Below are positions 53,255 through 61,637 of a stretch of DNA of 64,000 nucleotides, one piece after another. A program made the translations under genes and the position numbers. Source of the DNA: Streptomyces cellulosae (lineage in GTDB: Bacteria; Actinomycetota; Actinomycetes; Streptomycetales; Streptomycetaceae); contig NZ_JOEV01000007.1 of NCBI RefSeq assembly GCF_000721105.1, positions 1 to 64,000 on the forward strand, in the 5' to 3' direction. Under the pieces are notes generated by a model. That model made no database searches. It was not told where the DNA came from and worked only from the letters and a program-made list of their open reading frames with translations. Position 1 is the stretch's first letter. Every line of letters begins with the position of its first letter.

Positions 53255-54489
53255 CTGGTCGCCGCCCTCTCTCGTGATGGGTGCGGGGCAGGTACGGGAT
53301 CCAGGTCCACCTCGATGAGGTCCGCGGCCGCCAGGGCGCGGCGGGCCGCCTTCAGCGGATCGGGCGCCACGGCCACCACGCAGGCCAGGCGGTCCTGGAA
53401 CGAGTGGGTGATGCGGATGTCGCGGCCGGGTGCGGTGGTCGCCCGCGCGGCCAGGACACCGGGGGCCGCGGCGGCCGCGGACAGCCCGCGTACCGCCGTC
53501 ACCCGGCCCTCGCGGGTCGCCCGGACGAAGCGCACCGCGGCGTGGCCCGCGCCGGGGGCCGGCGCCGCCGCCGGGAGGCCCGCGGCACGGGCCACCACGG
53601 CATCCACCAGGTCCACGCCCAGGGCGGCTCGCACCGCGACCGGGATCATGCCGCCCGCCAGGCGGGGGTTGACCTCGATGACGACCGGGCCGCCGGCGGA
53701 CCAGCGCAGTTCGGTGTGGGCGGCGCCCCAGCCGAGGCCCAGCGCGGACAGGGCGCGTACGGCCGTCTCGCCCAGGGCCCGGGTCGTGGGCCCGGGCGTG
53801 GCGGCCGGGACGTCATGGCCCGTCTCCACGAAGTACGGGACCGGGCCCACGTGTTTGGCGACCACCGTGACGACCCGGCCGTCGAACGTCTCGACCGAGA
53901 ATTCCGGGCCGGCCACCGCCTCCTCCACCAGGATGCGGGTGTTGCCGTCGCCCAGGAGCCGGTGGGCCCAGTGACGGGTTTCGTCCGCGTCGCGGCACAG
54001 ACGTACGCCGACCGATCCCGAGCCGCTGACCGGCTTGAGCACGACGGGGTATCCGATGGACTCGGCCGCGGCGACGGACGCCGCGGCGTCCGCGACGGCC
54101 TCGAACCCCGGCACCGGCACCCCGGCCGCGCGATGCCGCTCCCGCTGCACGTCCTTGGCGCGGCAGGCCGCCACCGCGTCACCGTCGGGACCCGGCAGAC
54201 CGAGCACCGCGGCGGCGCGGGCCGCCGCCGCGACGTAGTACTCGGAGCTGGAGGTGACGCCCGCGAGGCCGCCCGCCGCAAAGAGGCCGGTCAGGGTACG
54301 CAGCACCGCGTCCGGGTCGGTGGTGTCCAGGGTCCGGGTGTCGACGGCGTCCTCGACGGCGTACGGATACCGTCCCGGGTCGCGGGCGAGCAGCACCGGC
54401 CGCAGGCCCCGCGCGCGTGCGGCGGCGCAGAACTCCCGCCCCGTACCCGTTGTGTTGCTCTCCACGAAGGCCAACCAGCCGCCGCTCAC
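53251..54489 (-). CDS. ATP-grasp carboxylate-amine ligase
   Basis: The 412-residue protein has an ATP-grasp fold: N-terminal pre-ATP-grasp domain, the ATP-binding GYPVVLKPVSGSGSVGV, EEAVAGPEFSVE and the metal-binding VIEVNPRLAGGMIP. Such ligases join an amino acid carboxyl group to an amine through an acyl phosphate. Coupled to both the lyase-like gene upstream and the NRPS downstream, it may form an amide on diaminobutyrate or load a partner amino acid. The GTG start at 54489 overlaps the upstream stop. Confidence 0.85.
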   Translation of the reverse strand: MSGGWLAFVESNTTGTGREFCAAARARGLRPVLLARDPGRYPYAVEDAVDTRTLDTTDPDAVLRTLTGLFAAGGLAGVTSSSEYYVAAAARAAAVLGLPGPDGDAVAACRAKDVQRERHRAAGVPVPGFEAVADAAASVAAAESIGYPVVLKPVSGSGSVGVRLCRDADETRHWAHRLLGDGNTRILVEEAVAGPEFSVETFDGRVVTVVAKHVGPVPYFVETGHDVPAATPGPTTRALGETAVRALSALGLGWGAAHTELRWSAGGPVVIEVNPRLAGGMIPVAVRAALGVDLVDAVVARAAGLPAAAPAPGAGHAAVRFVRATREGRVTAVRGLSAAAAAPGVLAARATTAPGRDIRITHSFQDRLACVVAVAPDPLKAARRALAAADLIEVDLDPVPAPHPSRERAATR

Positions 54490-55961
54490 CGGGAGCCTCC
54501 CGGCGTGTACCGCGCCACGACCGACTGTGCCTCGGCGTCCAGGCGCAGGCGTGCCTCCCGCAGGCGGGCGCGGTGGGCGGCGGCCCACCGCGCGTGCTCA
54601 TGCAGACGGCCCCGCAGGGCGTCCACCGCCTTGCCGCACTCCCCCGGTCCGCCGCCGCGGTTCAGGGCCGCGACCACCTCGTGCAGTTCGGGGAGCGCCG
54701 TTTCCAGGCCCTCGTGCCGCAGGTCCGCCGTGAAGAGTTCGGTGCTGCCGGACTCGACCGCCCGGCGTACGGCAGCACCGACGGCGTGGTGCGCCGTGCG
54801 GAACGGGACGCCCTGCGCGACCATCCGGTTGGCGACCACGGTGGCTGTCACGAAGCCCTCATCGGCGCGGGCCTCCATCCGCTCGGCGACCGGGCGGGCC
54901 CCTGACACCAGCACCTGGCCGAGCAGGATCGCGTCCCGTACGGCGGCCAGGGCGGGCCAGGCCACCGAGACGGCTTCCGTGCCGACCTCGATGGAGTTGG
55001 TGAACGGGGTCGACTTCATCGCCGAGGCCGCCGCCGTCCAGGCGCCGATGGCGATCGCCGCCTTCGCCTTGACGTGTTCGAGCAGGAACGCGTTGCGTTT
55101 CTGCGGCATCGCGGAACTGCCCCCGACGAGCCGTTCGGGAAAGTCGACGAAGCCGAACTCCTGCGTGCTCCACAGCTGGAGATCGGTGGCGAGCCGGCTG
55201 AGGGTGACCGCGGCCGACGCGACCACGGCCAGCCCGCGCAGCATGGTGTCGCGGGAGGCGACCGCGTCGGTGGCGTGCAGCGGCGGTGCGGTGAAGCCCA
55301 GCAGGACGGCTGTGCGCTCCGGGTTGACCTGGAGGTCGGTACCGGCGACGGCGCCCGCCCCGAGGGGACAGCGGTCCAGTTCGTCGACCGTGTGCCGCAG
55401 TGCCGCGAGGTCCCGGTCCAGGGCGGCGGCGATGCCCGCCAGGTAGTAGCCGTAGGTCACCGGCATCGCGGGCTGGAAGTGGGTGTAGATGGGCATGACG
55501 ACGTCGGCGTGCGCGCGGCTGCGGGACAGGAGGACACCTTGCTGGCGCATCAGCTGCCCGTGGAGGTCGGACAGCTCGTCGCGCAGTCGCATCGCCGTGA
55601 CAGTCGCCTTGAGGTCGTTGCGGGAGCGGGCGGTGTGCAGCTTGCCGCCGACGTCGGCCCCCAGTTCGGCGGAGAGGTGGCCCTCGTACATGAGGTAGGC
55701 GCCGCGCGGGGCGTCCAGGCCCTCCAGTTCGCGGAAGCCGCTCACACGCAGTCGCCGTACGGCCTCGATGAGCCGGGCCGCGGCCTCGCCCGGCAGCAGT
55801 CCGCTCTCGGCGAGCATCACCACGTGCGCGAGGTCGACGGTGGTGATGGGTCCGAGCTCGCGGCGGATCTCATCGGGGCTCTGCTCGCCGTAGACGATGC
55901 GGCGCGTACGGGGGGCGAGAGTGCCGCTGAGGCGGCCGGTGTCCTTGCTCCGGGGGCTCAT
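54486..55961 (-). CDS. Argininosuccinate-lyase/fumarase-superfamily enzyme (DabB-like)
   Basis: The 491-residue protein has the superfamily signature GGSSAMPQKRN and the conserved HTARSRNDLKATVTAMRLRDEL and YTHFQPAMPVTYGYYLAG regions of argininosuccinate lyases. In the 2,3-diaminobutyrate route the lyase removes fumarate from an aspartyl adduct, leaving an amino group on C3. It is not expected to be the housekeeping ArgH, as it sits in a secondary-metabolite operon. The ATG at 55961 overlaps the cysteine-synthase-like stop. Confidence 0.85.
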   Translation of the reverse strand: MSPRSKDTGRLSGTLAPRTRRIVYGEQSPDEIRRELGPITTVDLAHVVMLAESGLLPGEAAARLIEAVRRLRVSGFRELEGLDAPRGAYLMYEGHLSAELGADVGGKLHTARSRNDLKATVTAMRLRDELSDLHGQLMRQQGVLLSRSRAHADVVMPIYTHFQPAMPVTYGYYLAGIAAALDRDLAALRHTVDELDRCPLGAGAVAGTDLQVNPERTAVLLGFTAPPLHATDAVASRDTMLRGLAVVASAAVTLSRLATDLQLWSTQEFGFVDFPERLVGGSSAMPQKRNAFLLEHVKAKAAIAIGAWTAAASAMKSTPFTNSIEVGTEAVSVAWPALAAVRDAILLGQVLVSGARPVAERMEARADEGFVTATVVANRMVAQGVPFRTAHHAVGAAVRRAVESGSTELFTADLRHEGLETALPELHEVVAALNRGGGPGECGKAVDALRGRLHEHARWAAAHRARLREARLRLDAEAQSVVARYTPGGSR

Positions 55962-57025
55962 GACAGGACCCCTTCGGCGCGGGGGGCGCGTGGGACGACG
56001 CCGGGCACCGCGTCGTAGGGACGCCGTCGCCAGACGAACCGGGACCAGCGGTCCCCCGCCGTCCCGGGCTCGGTGACCCGGCGAGGCTCGGCCGGACGGT
56101 CCACCGCCGTGTGGCCGCCCGCGGCGAGCCAGGCGTCGTCGTAGACCGTGGCCTGGTAGCGGTACCCCTCGTCGGGGAGCATCACGACACAGGTCCGGTC
56201 GGGGTTGCGCGCGGCCCACCAGCGGGCGACCTGGTAGGCGGCGCCGCTGGTGGGGCCCTGGAACAGGGCGTGCCGGGCGTGCAGTTCGCGGGTGCTGGCG
56301 TATGCCTCCGCGGCGGACAGCCAGTGCACCTCGTCGAAGACGCCGTGGTCGAGGTTGGCCGGCCACAGGCTGTTGCCGAGTCCGCGCAGCTCCCGCGGGC
56401 CGTCCGGCTGGCCGAACAGAACGCTGTGGTGGGTGTCGACGCCGAGCGCGACGGTGTCCGGGGTACGGGCGCGCAGGGCGCGGGTGGTACCGCACATGGA
56501 TCCGCCCGAACCGACCGGGCCGGCCAGGCAGTCGACCGTGCCGAGAGTGCGCTGCAACTGGTCGGCGACCGTGGTGTACGAGCGCGGGTTGTCAGGGTTG
56601 CTGTACTGCTCGGGGCAGAAGGTGTCGGGCAGTTCGGCCCGGATCTCGGCGAGGCGGTTGAGCCGGGCCGTCTGGTAGCCGCCGACCGGCGCTGGCTCCT
56701 GGCAGATCTCGACGCGGGCGCCGAGGTCGGTGAGCCTGCGGTACAGGTTGCCGTCGATGGCCGGGTCGCTGACCAGGATCAGCTTCCGGCGCATCAGGGC
56801 GGCCTGCATGGCCAGGGCGAGTCCGAAGGTGCCGGAGGTGGTCTCGACGATGACCGTGTCCGGCCCCAGCTCACCCTTCTCCTGCGCGCGTTGCAGGATG
56901 TAGTGGGCGGGAAGCAGCTTCATCAGCGTGAAGACGGCACCGTAGAGGTTGGAGTCGATCCGGATGAGGCGCGGCATCATCGTGGCCTCGGTGATCGAGG
57001 GGTACGTCGAGGTGGCCGGAGGCAT
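55958..57025 (-). CDS. PLP-dependent cysteine-synthase homologue (DabA/SbnA-like)
   Basis: The 355-residue protein has a fold-type II PLP pattern: a lysine-containing LMKLLPAHYIL helix, VETTSGTFGLALAMQAALM as phosphate loop, and GPVGSGGSMCGTTRAL. It would replace the phosphate of phosphothreonine with an amine donor such as aspartate, setting up the lyase step. The ATG at 57025 follows AGGAG. It is the first gene of the minus-strand operon and is divergent from the thioesterase gene. The three-gene route is inferred from the friulimicin example. Confidence 0.8.
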   Translation of the reverse strand: MPPATSTYPSITEATMMPRLIRIDSNLYGAVFTLMKLLPAHYILQRAQEKGELGPDTVIVETTSGTFGLALAMQAALMRRKLILVSDPAIDGNLYRRLTDLGARVEICQEPAPVGGYQTARLNRLAEIRAELPDTFCPEQYSNPDNPRSYTTVADQLQRTLGTVDCLAGPVGSGGSMCGTTRALRARTPDTVALGVDTHHSVLFGQPDGPRELRGLGNSLWPANLDHGVFDEVHWLSAAEAYASTRELHARHALFQGPTSGAAYQVARWWAARNPDRTCVVMLPDEGYRYQATVYDDAWLAAGGHTAVDRPAEPRRVTEPGTAGDRWSRFVWRRRPYDAVPGVVPRAPRAEGVLS

Positions 57026-57141
57026 GGTGCTCCTGGGATCGTGGGCGGGTTCGGGGTTCCCGGGGTGAAGGCGAGGCTTTTGCGCGGAGAGGAGCCTCTT
57101 CGGGCGAACACTCCTGTGCGGTCCATGCTGACGCGCCGGCC

Positions 57142-57193
57142 TGACACGGGGCTGACACCGGGGCGGGGACCGCCTTGTCAGCGGGATGTCAGC
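57142..57193. promoter_or_regulatory. Paired 11-bp-spaced repeats in the divergent promoter of the peptide genes
   Basis: TGACAC occurs at 57142 and 57153, and TGTCAGC at 57176 and 57187, each pair 11 bases apart and in opposite orientation. On the complementary strand the second pair reads GCTGACA. This is the geometry of SARP sites but with a different sequence from the act repeats, so it may be the target of the second SARP. Confidence 0.55.
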
Positions 57194-57258
57194 GCGGGTC
57201 GAGACCATCGCCCGGGCACCTGTGGGTGCCGGAGCGACTGACGACCCCTGGGGGCAGG

Positions 57259-57987
57259 ATGCTGTGGACGCAGGTCGTGGAACCGAGACCCTTCGCCGAG
57301 CGGCGCCTGGTGTGCTTCCCGCACGCCGGCGGCTCTCCCTACTTCTTCCGTGGCTGGAGCAAGGCTCTGCACGAGCTCGAGGTGCATGCGGTGTGCTATC
57401 CGGGGCGCGCCGAGCGTTTCGGTGAGCCGTGCGCCACCGAACTCGCCCCGATGGCACAGCGGATCGCGGCGGAGCTGCTGACCGAGGACGACCCCCGCCC
57501 GCTCGCCCTGTTCGGCCACAGCATGGGCGCGACCGTGGCCTACGAGGTGGCGAGAACCCTCGAGGCGGCGGGCCGCACCGTGCACCATCTGTTCGCCTCC
57601 GGCGCCCGCGCCCCGCAGCTGCACGTTCCGGACGCCGCGGCGGTGACCGCCTGGGACGAGGCCGCGGTCGTCAGAACCCTGATCGAACTGGGCGGCACCG
57701 ACCCCGAACTGCTGGGCAGCCGGGCGTTCCTGGACCTGGTCCTGCCGTACATCGGCGCCGACTTCCGGATGCTCGCCGCGTACGGGCGTGGGCCGGCCGA
57801 GCCGCTCGCCTGCCCGGTCACGGCGCTGGTCGGCACCGACGATCCCCGGGTGACCACCGATCAGACGGCGGCCTGGCGGGAGGTCACCCGGGGCCGGTTC
57901 CGGTTGCGGACCCTGCCGGGAGGGCACTTCTATCTGGAGCAGGACCCACCGTACGAAACAGTGGCCGGGACGCGATGCGGCGAGTAG
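57259..57987 (+). CDS. Type II thioesterase
   Basis: The 242-residue alpha/beta hydrolase has LVCFPHAGGSPYFFRGW, the nucleophile motif FGHSMGATVAYE (Ser), the acid in VGTDDPRV and the catalytic His in GGHFYL. Such stand-alone editing thioesterases remove mis-loaded acyl groups from NRPS or PKS carriers. The ATG at 57259 (MLWTQVVEP) follows GGGGGCAGG. Confidence 0.85.
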   Translation: MLWTQVVEPRPFAERRLVCFPHAGGSPYFFRGWSKALHELEVHAVCYPGRAERFGEPCATELAPMAQRIAAELLTEDDPRPLALFGHSMGATVAYEVARTLEAAGRTVHHLFASGARAPQLHVPDAAAVTAWDEAAVVRTLIELGGTDPELLGSRAFLDLVLPYIGADFRMLAAYGRGPAEPLACPVTALVGTDDPRVTTDQTAAWREVTRGRFRLRTLPGGHFYLEQDPPYETVAGTRCGE

Positions 57988-58002
57988 TCCGGACCGGCCC
58001 GG

Positions 58003-59358
58003 TCACTGGTCGCGGTACATCTCCGCCAGCAGGAACGCGAGGTCCAACGACTGCGTGTGGTTCAGCCGCGGGTCGCAGGCCGTCTCGTACCGGACCGGCA
58101 GGTCCTCCGCGAGGAGCGCGTTGCCGCCGCCGACGCACTCCGTGACGTCGTCGCCGGTCAACTCGACGTGGATGCCGCCCGGGTGGGTGCCCAGGGCGCG
58201 GTGGACCTCCACGAAGCCGCGTACCTCGTCGAGCACCGTCTCGAAGCGGCGGGTCTTGTGGCCGCTGGGCGCCGTTGTCGTGTTGCCGTGCATCGGGTCG
58301 CTGACCCAGCAGACCTGGGCTCCCTCGGCGCCGACCTTCTCGACGAGGACCGGCAGCACGTCGCGTACGCGCTCCGCTCCCGCCCGCACCACGAAGGTGA
58401 GGCGGCCGGGCTCGCGCTGCGGGTCGAGGCGGTCGATCAGCTTCAGCACATCGTCGGCGGCGGCGGACGGGCCGAGCTTGACGGCGATCGGATTGCTGAC
58501 GCGGGAGAAGAACTCGACGTGGGCGCCGTCGAGTTGGCGGGTGCGCTCACCGATCCACAGCAGGTGGCCGCTGCCCGCGTAGAGCCGGCCGGTCTCCGGA
58601 TCGGTGCGGGTGAGCGCGGCCTCGTAGTCCAGGAGCAGCCCTTCGTGGCTGACGTAGAACTCGGCGGTGCCGAGCTCCCGGGTGTCGATGCCGCATGCGT
58701 GCATGAAGGCCAGGCTGCGGCCTATCTCGTCGGCGAGCGACTCGTACCGCTCCCCGGCGCGTGACCGGGCGACGAACCCCCGGTTCCAGGCGTGCACCTG
58801 GCTCAGTCCGGCGAAGCCGCCCGTGGTGAGGGAACGGACCAGGTCGAGTGTGCTTGCCGACGCCTCGTACATGGTGCGCAGGCGGGCCGGGTCGGGTCTG
58901 CGGGCCCCGGCGGTGAACTCCAGGCCGTTGACCGCGTCCCCGCGGTACGACGGCAGGGTCACATCGCCCTGCCGCTCGACCGGACTGGAGCGCGGTTTGG
59001 CGTACTGGCCGGCCATCCTGCCGACCTTGACGACCGGCAGGGCGGTGGCGTGCGTCAGGACCACGGCCATCTGCAGCAGCGTCTTCAGCTTGCGGCGCAC
59101 GGAGTCGGCGGTCACCTGCGCGAAGGTCTCGGCGCAGTCGCCTCCCTGCAACAGGATCGCCTGGCCGCGGGCCACGGCCGCCATGCGCCCCCGCAGGTCG
59201 GCGCACTCGCCGGCGGTCACAAGCGGTGCTTCCGTGGCGAGCCGGTCGGTGACGTCGCGCAGCGCGGTGGGGTCGGGCCAGTCGGGTTGTTGAACGGCCG
59301 GGAACGTGCGCCGGAGTTCAGCGAATTCTGCGGTCTTCCCGTCCAGGAGGACTTCCAT
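58003..59358 (-). CDS. Class II (plant-type) DAHP synthase
   Basis: The 451-residue protein is a type II 3-deoxy-D-arabino-heptulosonate-7-phosphate synthase: ILLQGGDCAETFAQV, KVGRMAGQYAKPRSS, SHEGLLLDYE, GERTRQLDGAHVEFF, KLGPSAAADDVLKLI and SDPMHGNT. It joins phosphoenolpyruvate and erythrose 4-phosphate, the first step of the shikimate route. Lying beside trpE and trpG homologues, it probably raises chorismate supply for the pathway. The ATG at 59358 follows GGGAAGG; the frame upstream to 59397 is less likely. Confidence 0.9.
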   Translation of the reverse strand: MEVLLDGKTAEFAELRRTFPAVQQPDWPDPTALRDVTDRLATEAPLVTAGECADLRGRMAAVARGQAILLQGGDCAETFAQVTADSVRRKLKTLLQMAVVLTHATALPVVKVGRMAGQYAKPRSSPVERQGDVTLPSYRGDAVNGLEFTAGARRPDPARLRTMYEASASTLDLVRSLTTGGFAGLSQVHAWNRGFVARSRAGERYESLADEIGRSLAFMHACGIDTRELGTAEFYVSHEGLLLDYEAALTRTDPETGRLYAGSGHLLWIGERTRQLDGAHVEFFSRVSNPIAVKLGPSAAADDVLKLIDRLDPQREPGRLTFVVRAGAERVRDVLPVLVEKVGAEGAQVCWVSDPMHGNTTTAPSGHKTRRFETVLDEVRGFVEVHRALGTHPGGIHVELTGDDVTECVGGGNALLAEDLPVRYETACDPRLNHTQSLDLAFLLAEMYRDQ

Positions 59359-59535
59359 GGCAGTGCCTTCCCTGTGGGTGTCGAATATGCGCCCCACTAC
59401 ATATCCACTGCCGGCACCCGGTCAAGCAATTCGAGAATGGACTGCATCGGCTCCACGGAATTGGTCTGGCCGCGTTCACAGGGCGGTTGATTGACTCTTC
59501 CTGACCGTGACACCCGATTCGGTGGGGAGTTCATC

Positions 59536-61059
59536 TTGAACGAAACGGGAACCATTGAGGTGCGGATGGCCGCTGCCCGTCTGCCCCGGCACGAACCGCT
59601 CGCTCTCTATGCCCTGTTGACCGGCGGCCGCCCCTCGGCGGACGTGTTCCTCCTGGAGAATCTGCCGGACGGCGGCGAGGACCGGCGCTCGGCCGTCGTC
59701 GGCGTCGGACGGCTCGCCGAGATCCGGGTGTACGACCGGTATCTCGACATCGACGGCGTGCCGGCCGTGGCGGCGGCCCTCGCCCGGGCCGCCGGATCGG
59801 CGGGGCTCACCGAGGACGCGCCGGGCCCCGAGCCCGGCAACCCGCACCGGCTGCGCTTCACCGGCCAGGACATGCTGTGGGCGGCTCTCGGCCGGGCCCG
59901 GCGCGTCTTCGCGGTGCATGGTGAACTGCCCGAGCAGGGTCACGCGTTCGGATTCCTCTCGTCGTTCGCGTACGAGTCCGCCTGGCACATGGAGACGCTG
60001 CCCCGGCGGACCAAGGAGCCGCACGGCCCCGACATCACGCTCTCGCTCTTCCGGGACACCGTCCGGTACGACGCCGCGGACGGTGCACCACGTCATCTGC
60101 GGGCACACAGCGCGGCGTTCTCGGAGGCCCGACCTGCGGCCGACGTCGCCGCGGCCGCCGCCGAGGCGGCACGGACCACTGCCGTGGCGGCACCGGAGGC
60201 GCCCGTGCCCCGCTCGGTGCGCGACAGTGTCGACCGTGACACGTTCCTGGACTGGGCGGACCGCTGCCTGCGGCACATCGCGGTCGGCGACCTGTACCAG
60301 ATCCAGATCGGGCACCGTATCGACGTCACCACGGACCTGGAGCCGCTCGACGTCTACCGGCGACTGCGCGCGCGGAACCCGTCGCCGTACATGTATCTGA
60401 TGCCGCGAGCGGGCGGCACGCTCATCGGTGCGAGCCCGGAACTGTTCTTCCGGATCGAACCCGACGACCTGGACGGGGACGAGATCGTGATGCGCCCCAT
60501 CGCGGGCACCGCGCGGCGCGGCCCCGACGACGAGGTCAACCGGCGTCGCGTCAAGGAGATGCGGGAGTCCAGCAAGGAACAGGCCGAGCACATCATGCTC
60601 GTCGACCTGTGCCGGAACGACATCGGCCGGATCAGCAGGCCCAGCACCCAGCCGGTGGACCGGCTCATGGAGGTGGAGACCTTCTCGCACGTCTTCCACC
60701 TGGTGTCGACGGTCTCCGGCCGCCTGGAGCCGGACGTGGACGTGTGGCAGGTGGTACGCGCGACGTTCCCCGCCGGAACCATGACCGGGGCACCCAAGGT
60801 GCGCGCCATGGAGATCATCGACGGCCTGGAGGGAGAGCGCCGCGGCAGCTACGCGGGCGCGGTGGGCCTGATCGACGTACGGGGCTGGTGCGAGCTCGCC
60901 CTGTGCATCCGCACGATCGAGCACGACGGCGCCGTCTACTCCACGCAGAGCTCGGCCGGCATGGTCGCCGAGTCGGATCCGCAGGCGGAGTGGCGGGAGA
61001 CCCTGGCGAAGATGGGCGCGGCGTACTGGGCGCTGACCGGAAAGGAGCTGCAGCCGTGA
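59536..61059 (+). CDS. trpE: Anthranilate synthase component I
   Basis: The protein of about 507 residues has the chorismate-utilising domain: YMYLMPRAGGTLIGASPE, RPIAGTARRGPDDEVNRRRV, AEHIMLVDLCRNDIGR and GTMTGAPKVRAMEII. PIAGT rather than the PabB-type PIKGT fits anthranilate rather than aminodeoxychorismate synthase. The TTG at 59536 is chosen because GGGGAG lies six bases upstream; a TTG at 59491 would add 15 residues. The stop overlaps the trpG start. Confidence 0.9.
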   Translation: MNETGTIEVRMAAARLPRHEPLALYALLTGGRPSADVFLLENLPDGGEDRRSAVVGVGRLAEIRVYDRYLDIDGVPAVAAALARAAGSAGLTEDAPGPEPGNPHRLRFTGQDMLWAALGRARRVFAVHGELPEQGHAFGFLSSFAYESAWHMETLPRRTKEPHGPDITLSLFRDTVRYDAADGAPRHLRAHSAAFSEARPAADVAAAAAEAARTTAVAAPEAPVPRSVRDSVDRDTFLDWADRCLRHIAVGDLYQIQIGHRIDVTTDLEPLDVYRRLRARNPSPYMYLMPRAGGTLIGASPELFFRIEPDDLDGDEIVMRPIAGTARRGPDDEVNRRRVKEMRESSKEQAEHIMLVDLCRNDIGRISRPSTQPVDRLMEVETFSHVFHLVSTVSGRLEPDVDVWQVVRATFPAGTMTGAPKVRAMEIIDGLEGERRGSYAGAVGLIDVRGWCELALCIRTIEHDGAVYSTQSSAGMVAESDPQAEWRETLAKMGAAYWALTGKELQP

Positions 61060-61637
61060 AGGTTCTGCTGATCGACGCGTACGACAGCTTTGTCCACATC
61101 ATCGACCAGTACCTGCGCACCCTGGGCGCCGACACACTGGTCGTCCGCTCCCTGACCCGGACACCCGCTGCCCTGGCGGGGCTCGAGCCGGACGCCGTGG
61201 TGCTCGGGCCGGGTCCCGGGCATCCGGCCGACTCGGGGCACGTGGAGCTGGTGCACGAGTTCGCGGGGCGGGTGCCGCTGCTCGGCGTGTGTCTGGGGCA
61301 CCAGGCCATCGGGCTCGCGTACGGCGGTCGGATCGAGGTGGCCGAGCAGGTGATGCACGGGCGGACCAGCACCGTGCGGCACGACGGCGCGGGGCTGTTC
61401 CAAGGGCTGGGCCACACACTGGAGGCGACCCGGTACCACTCGCTGCTGGTCGCCGAGCCGCTGCCGGAGGAGCTCATCACGACGGCGGTGGCCGCCGACC
61501 ACGGCTATGTGATGGGGCTGCGGCACCGGACACTGCCCGTCGAAGGGGTGCAGTTCCACCCGGAGTCCGTGATGACGACGGGCGGGCTGACCATGATGCG
61601 CAACTTCCTGGAGCTCCGCACCTCCCCCGTCAGTTGA
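61056..61637 (+). CDS. trpG: Anthranilate synthase component II (glutamine amidotransferase)
   Basis: The 193-residue class I amidotransferase has the catalytic Cys in LLGVCLGHQAIG and the His-Glu pair in VQFHPESV. It supplies ammonia from glutamine to component I. Its GTG overlaps the trpE stop (GTGA). The last eight bases overlap the convergent MocR gene. Confidence 0.9.
   Translation: MKVLLIDAYDSFVHIIDQYLRTLGADTLVVRSLTRTPAALAGLEPDAVVLGPGPGHPADSGHVELVHEFAGRVPLLGVCLGHQAIGLAYGGRIEVAEQVMHGRTSTVRHDGAGLFQGLGHTLEATRYHSLLVAEPLPEELITTAVAADHGYVMGLRHRTLPVEGVQFHPESVMTTGGLTMMRNFLELRTSPVS

Noticed and set aside
59491..59535. Earlier TTG start for trpE
   Set aside because: The ribosome site is weaker than the GGGGAG before 59536; kept only as an alternative.
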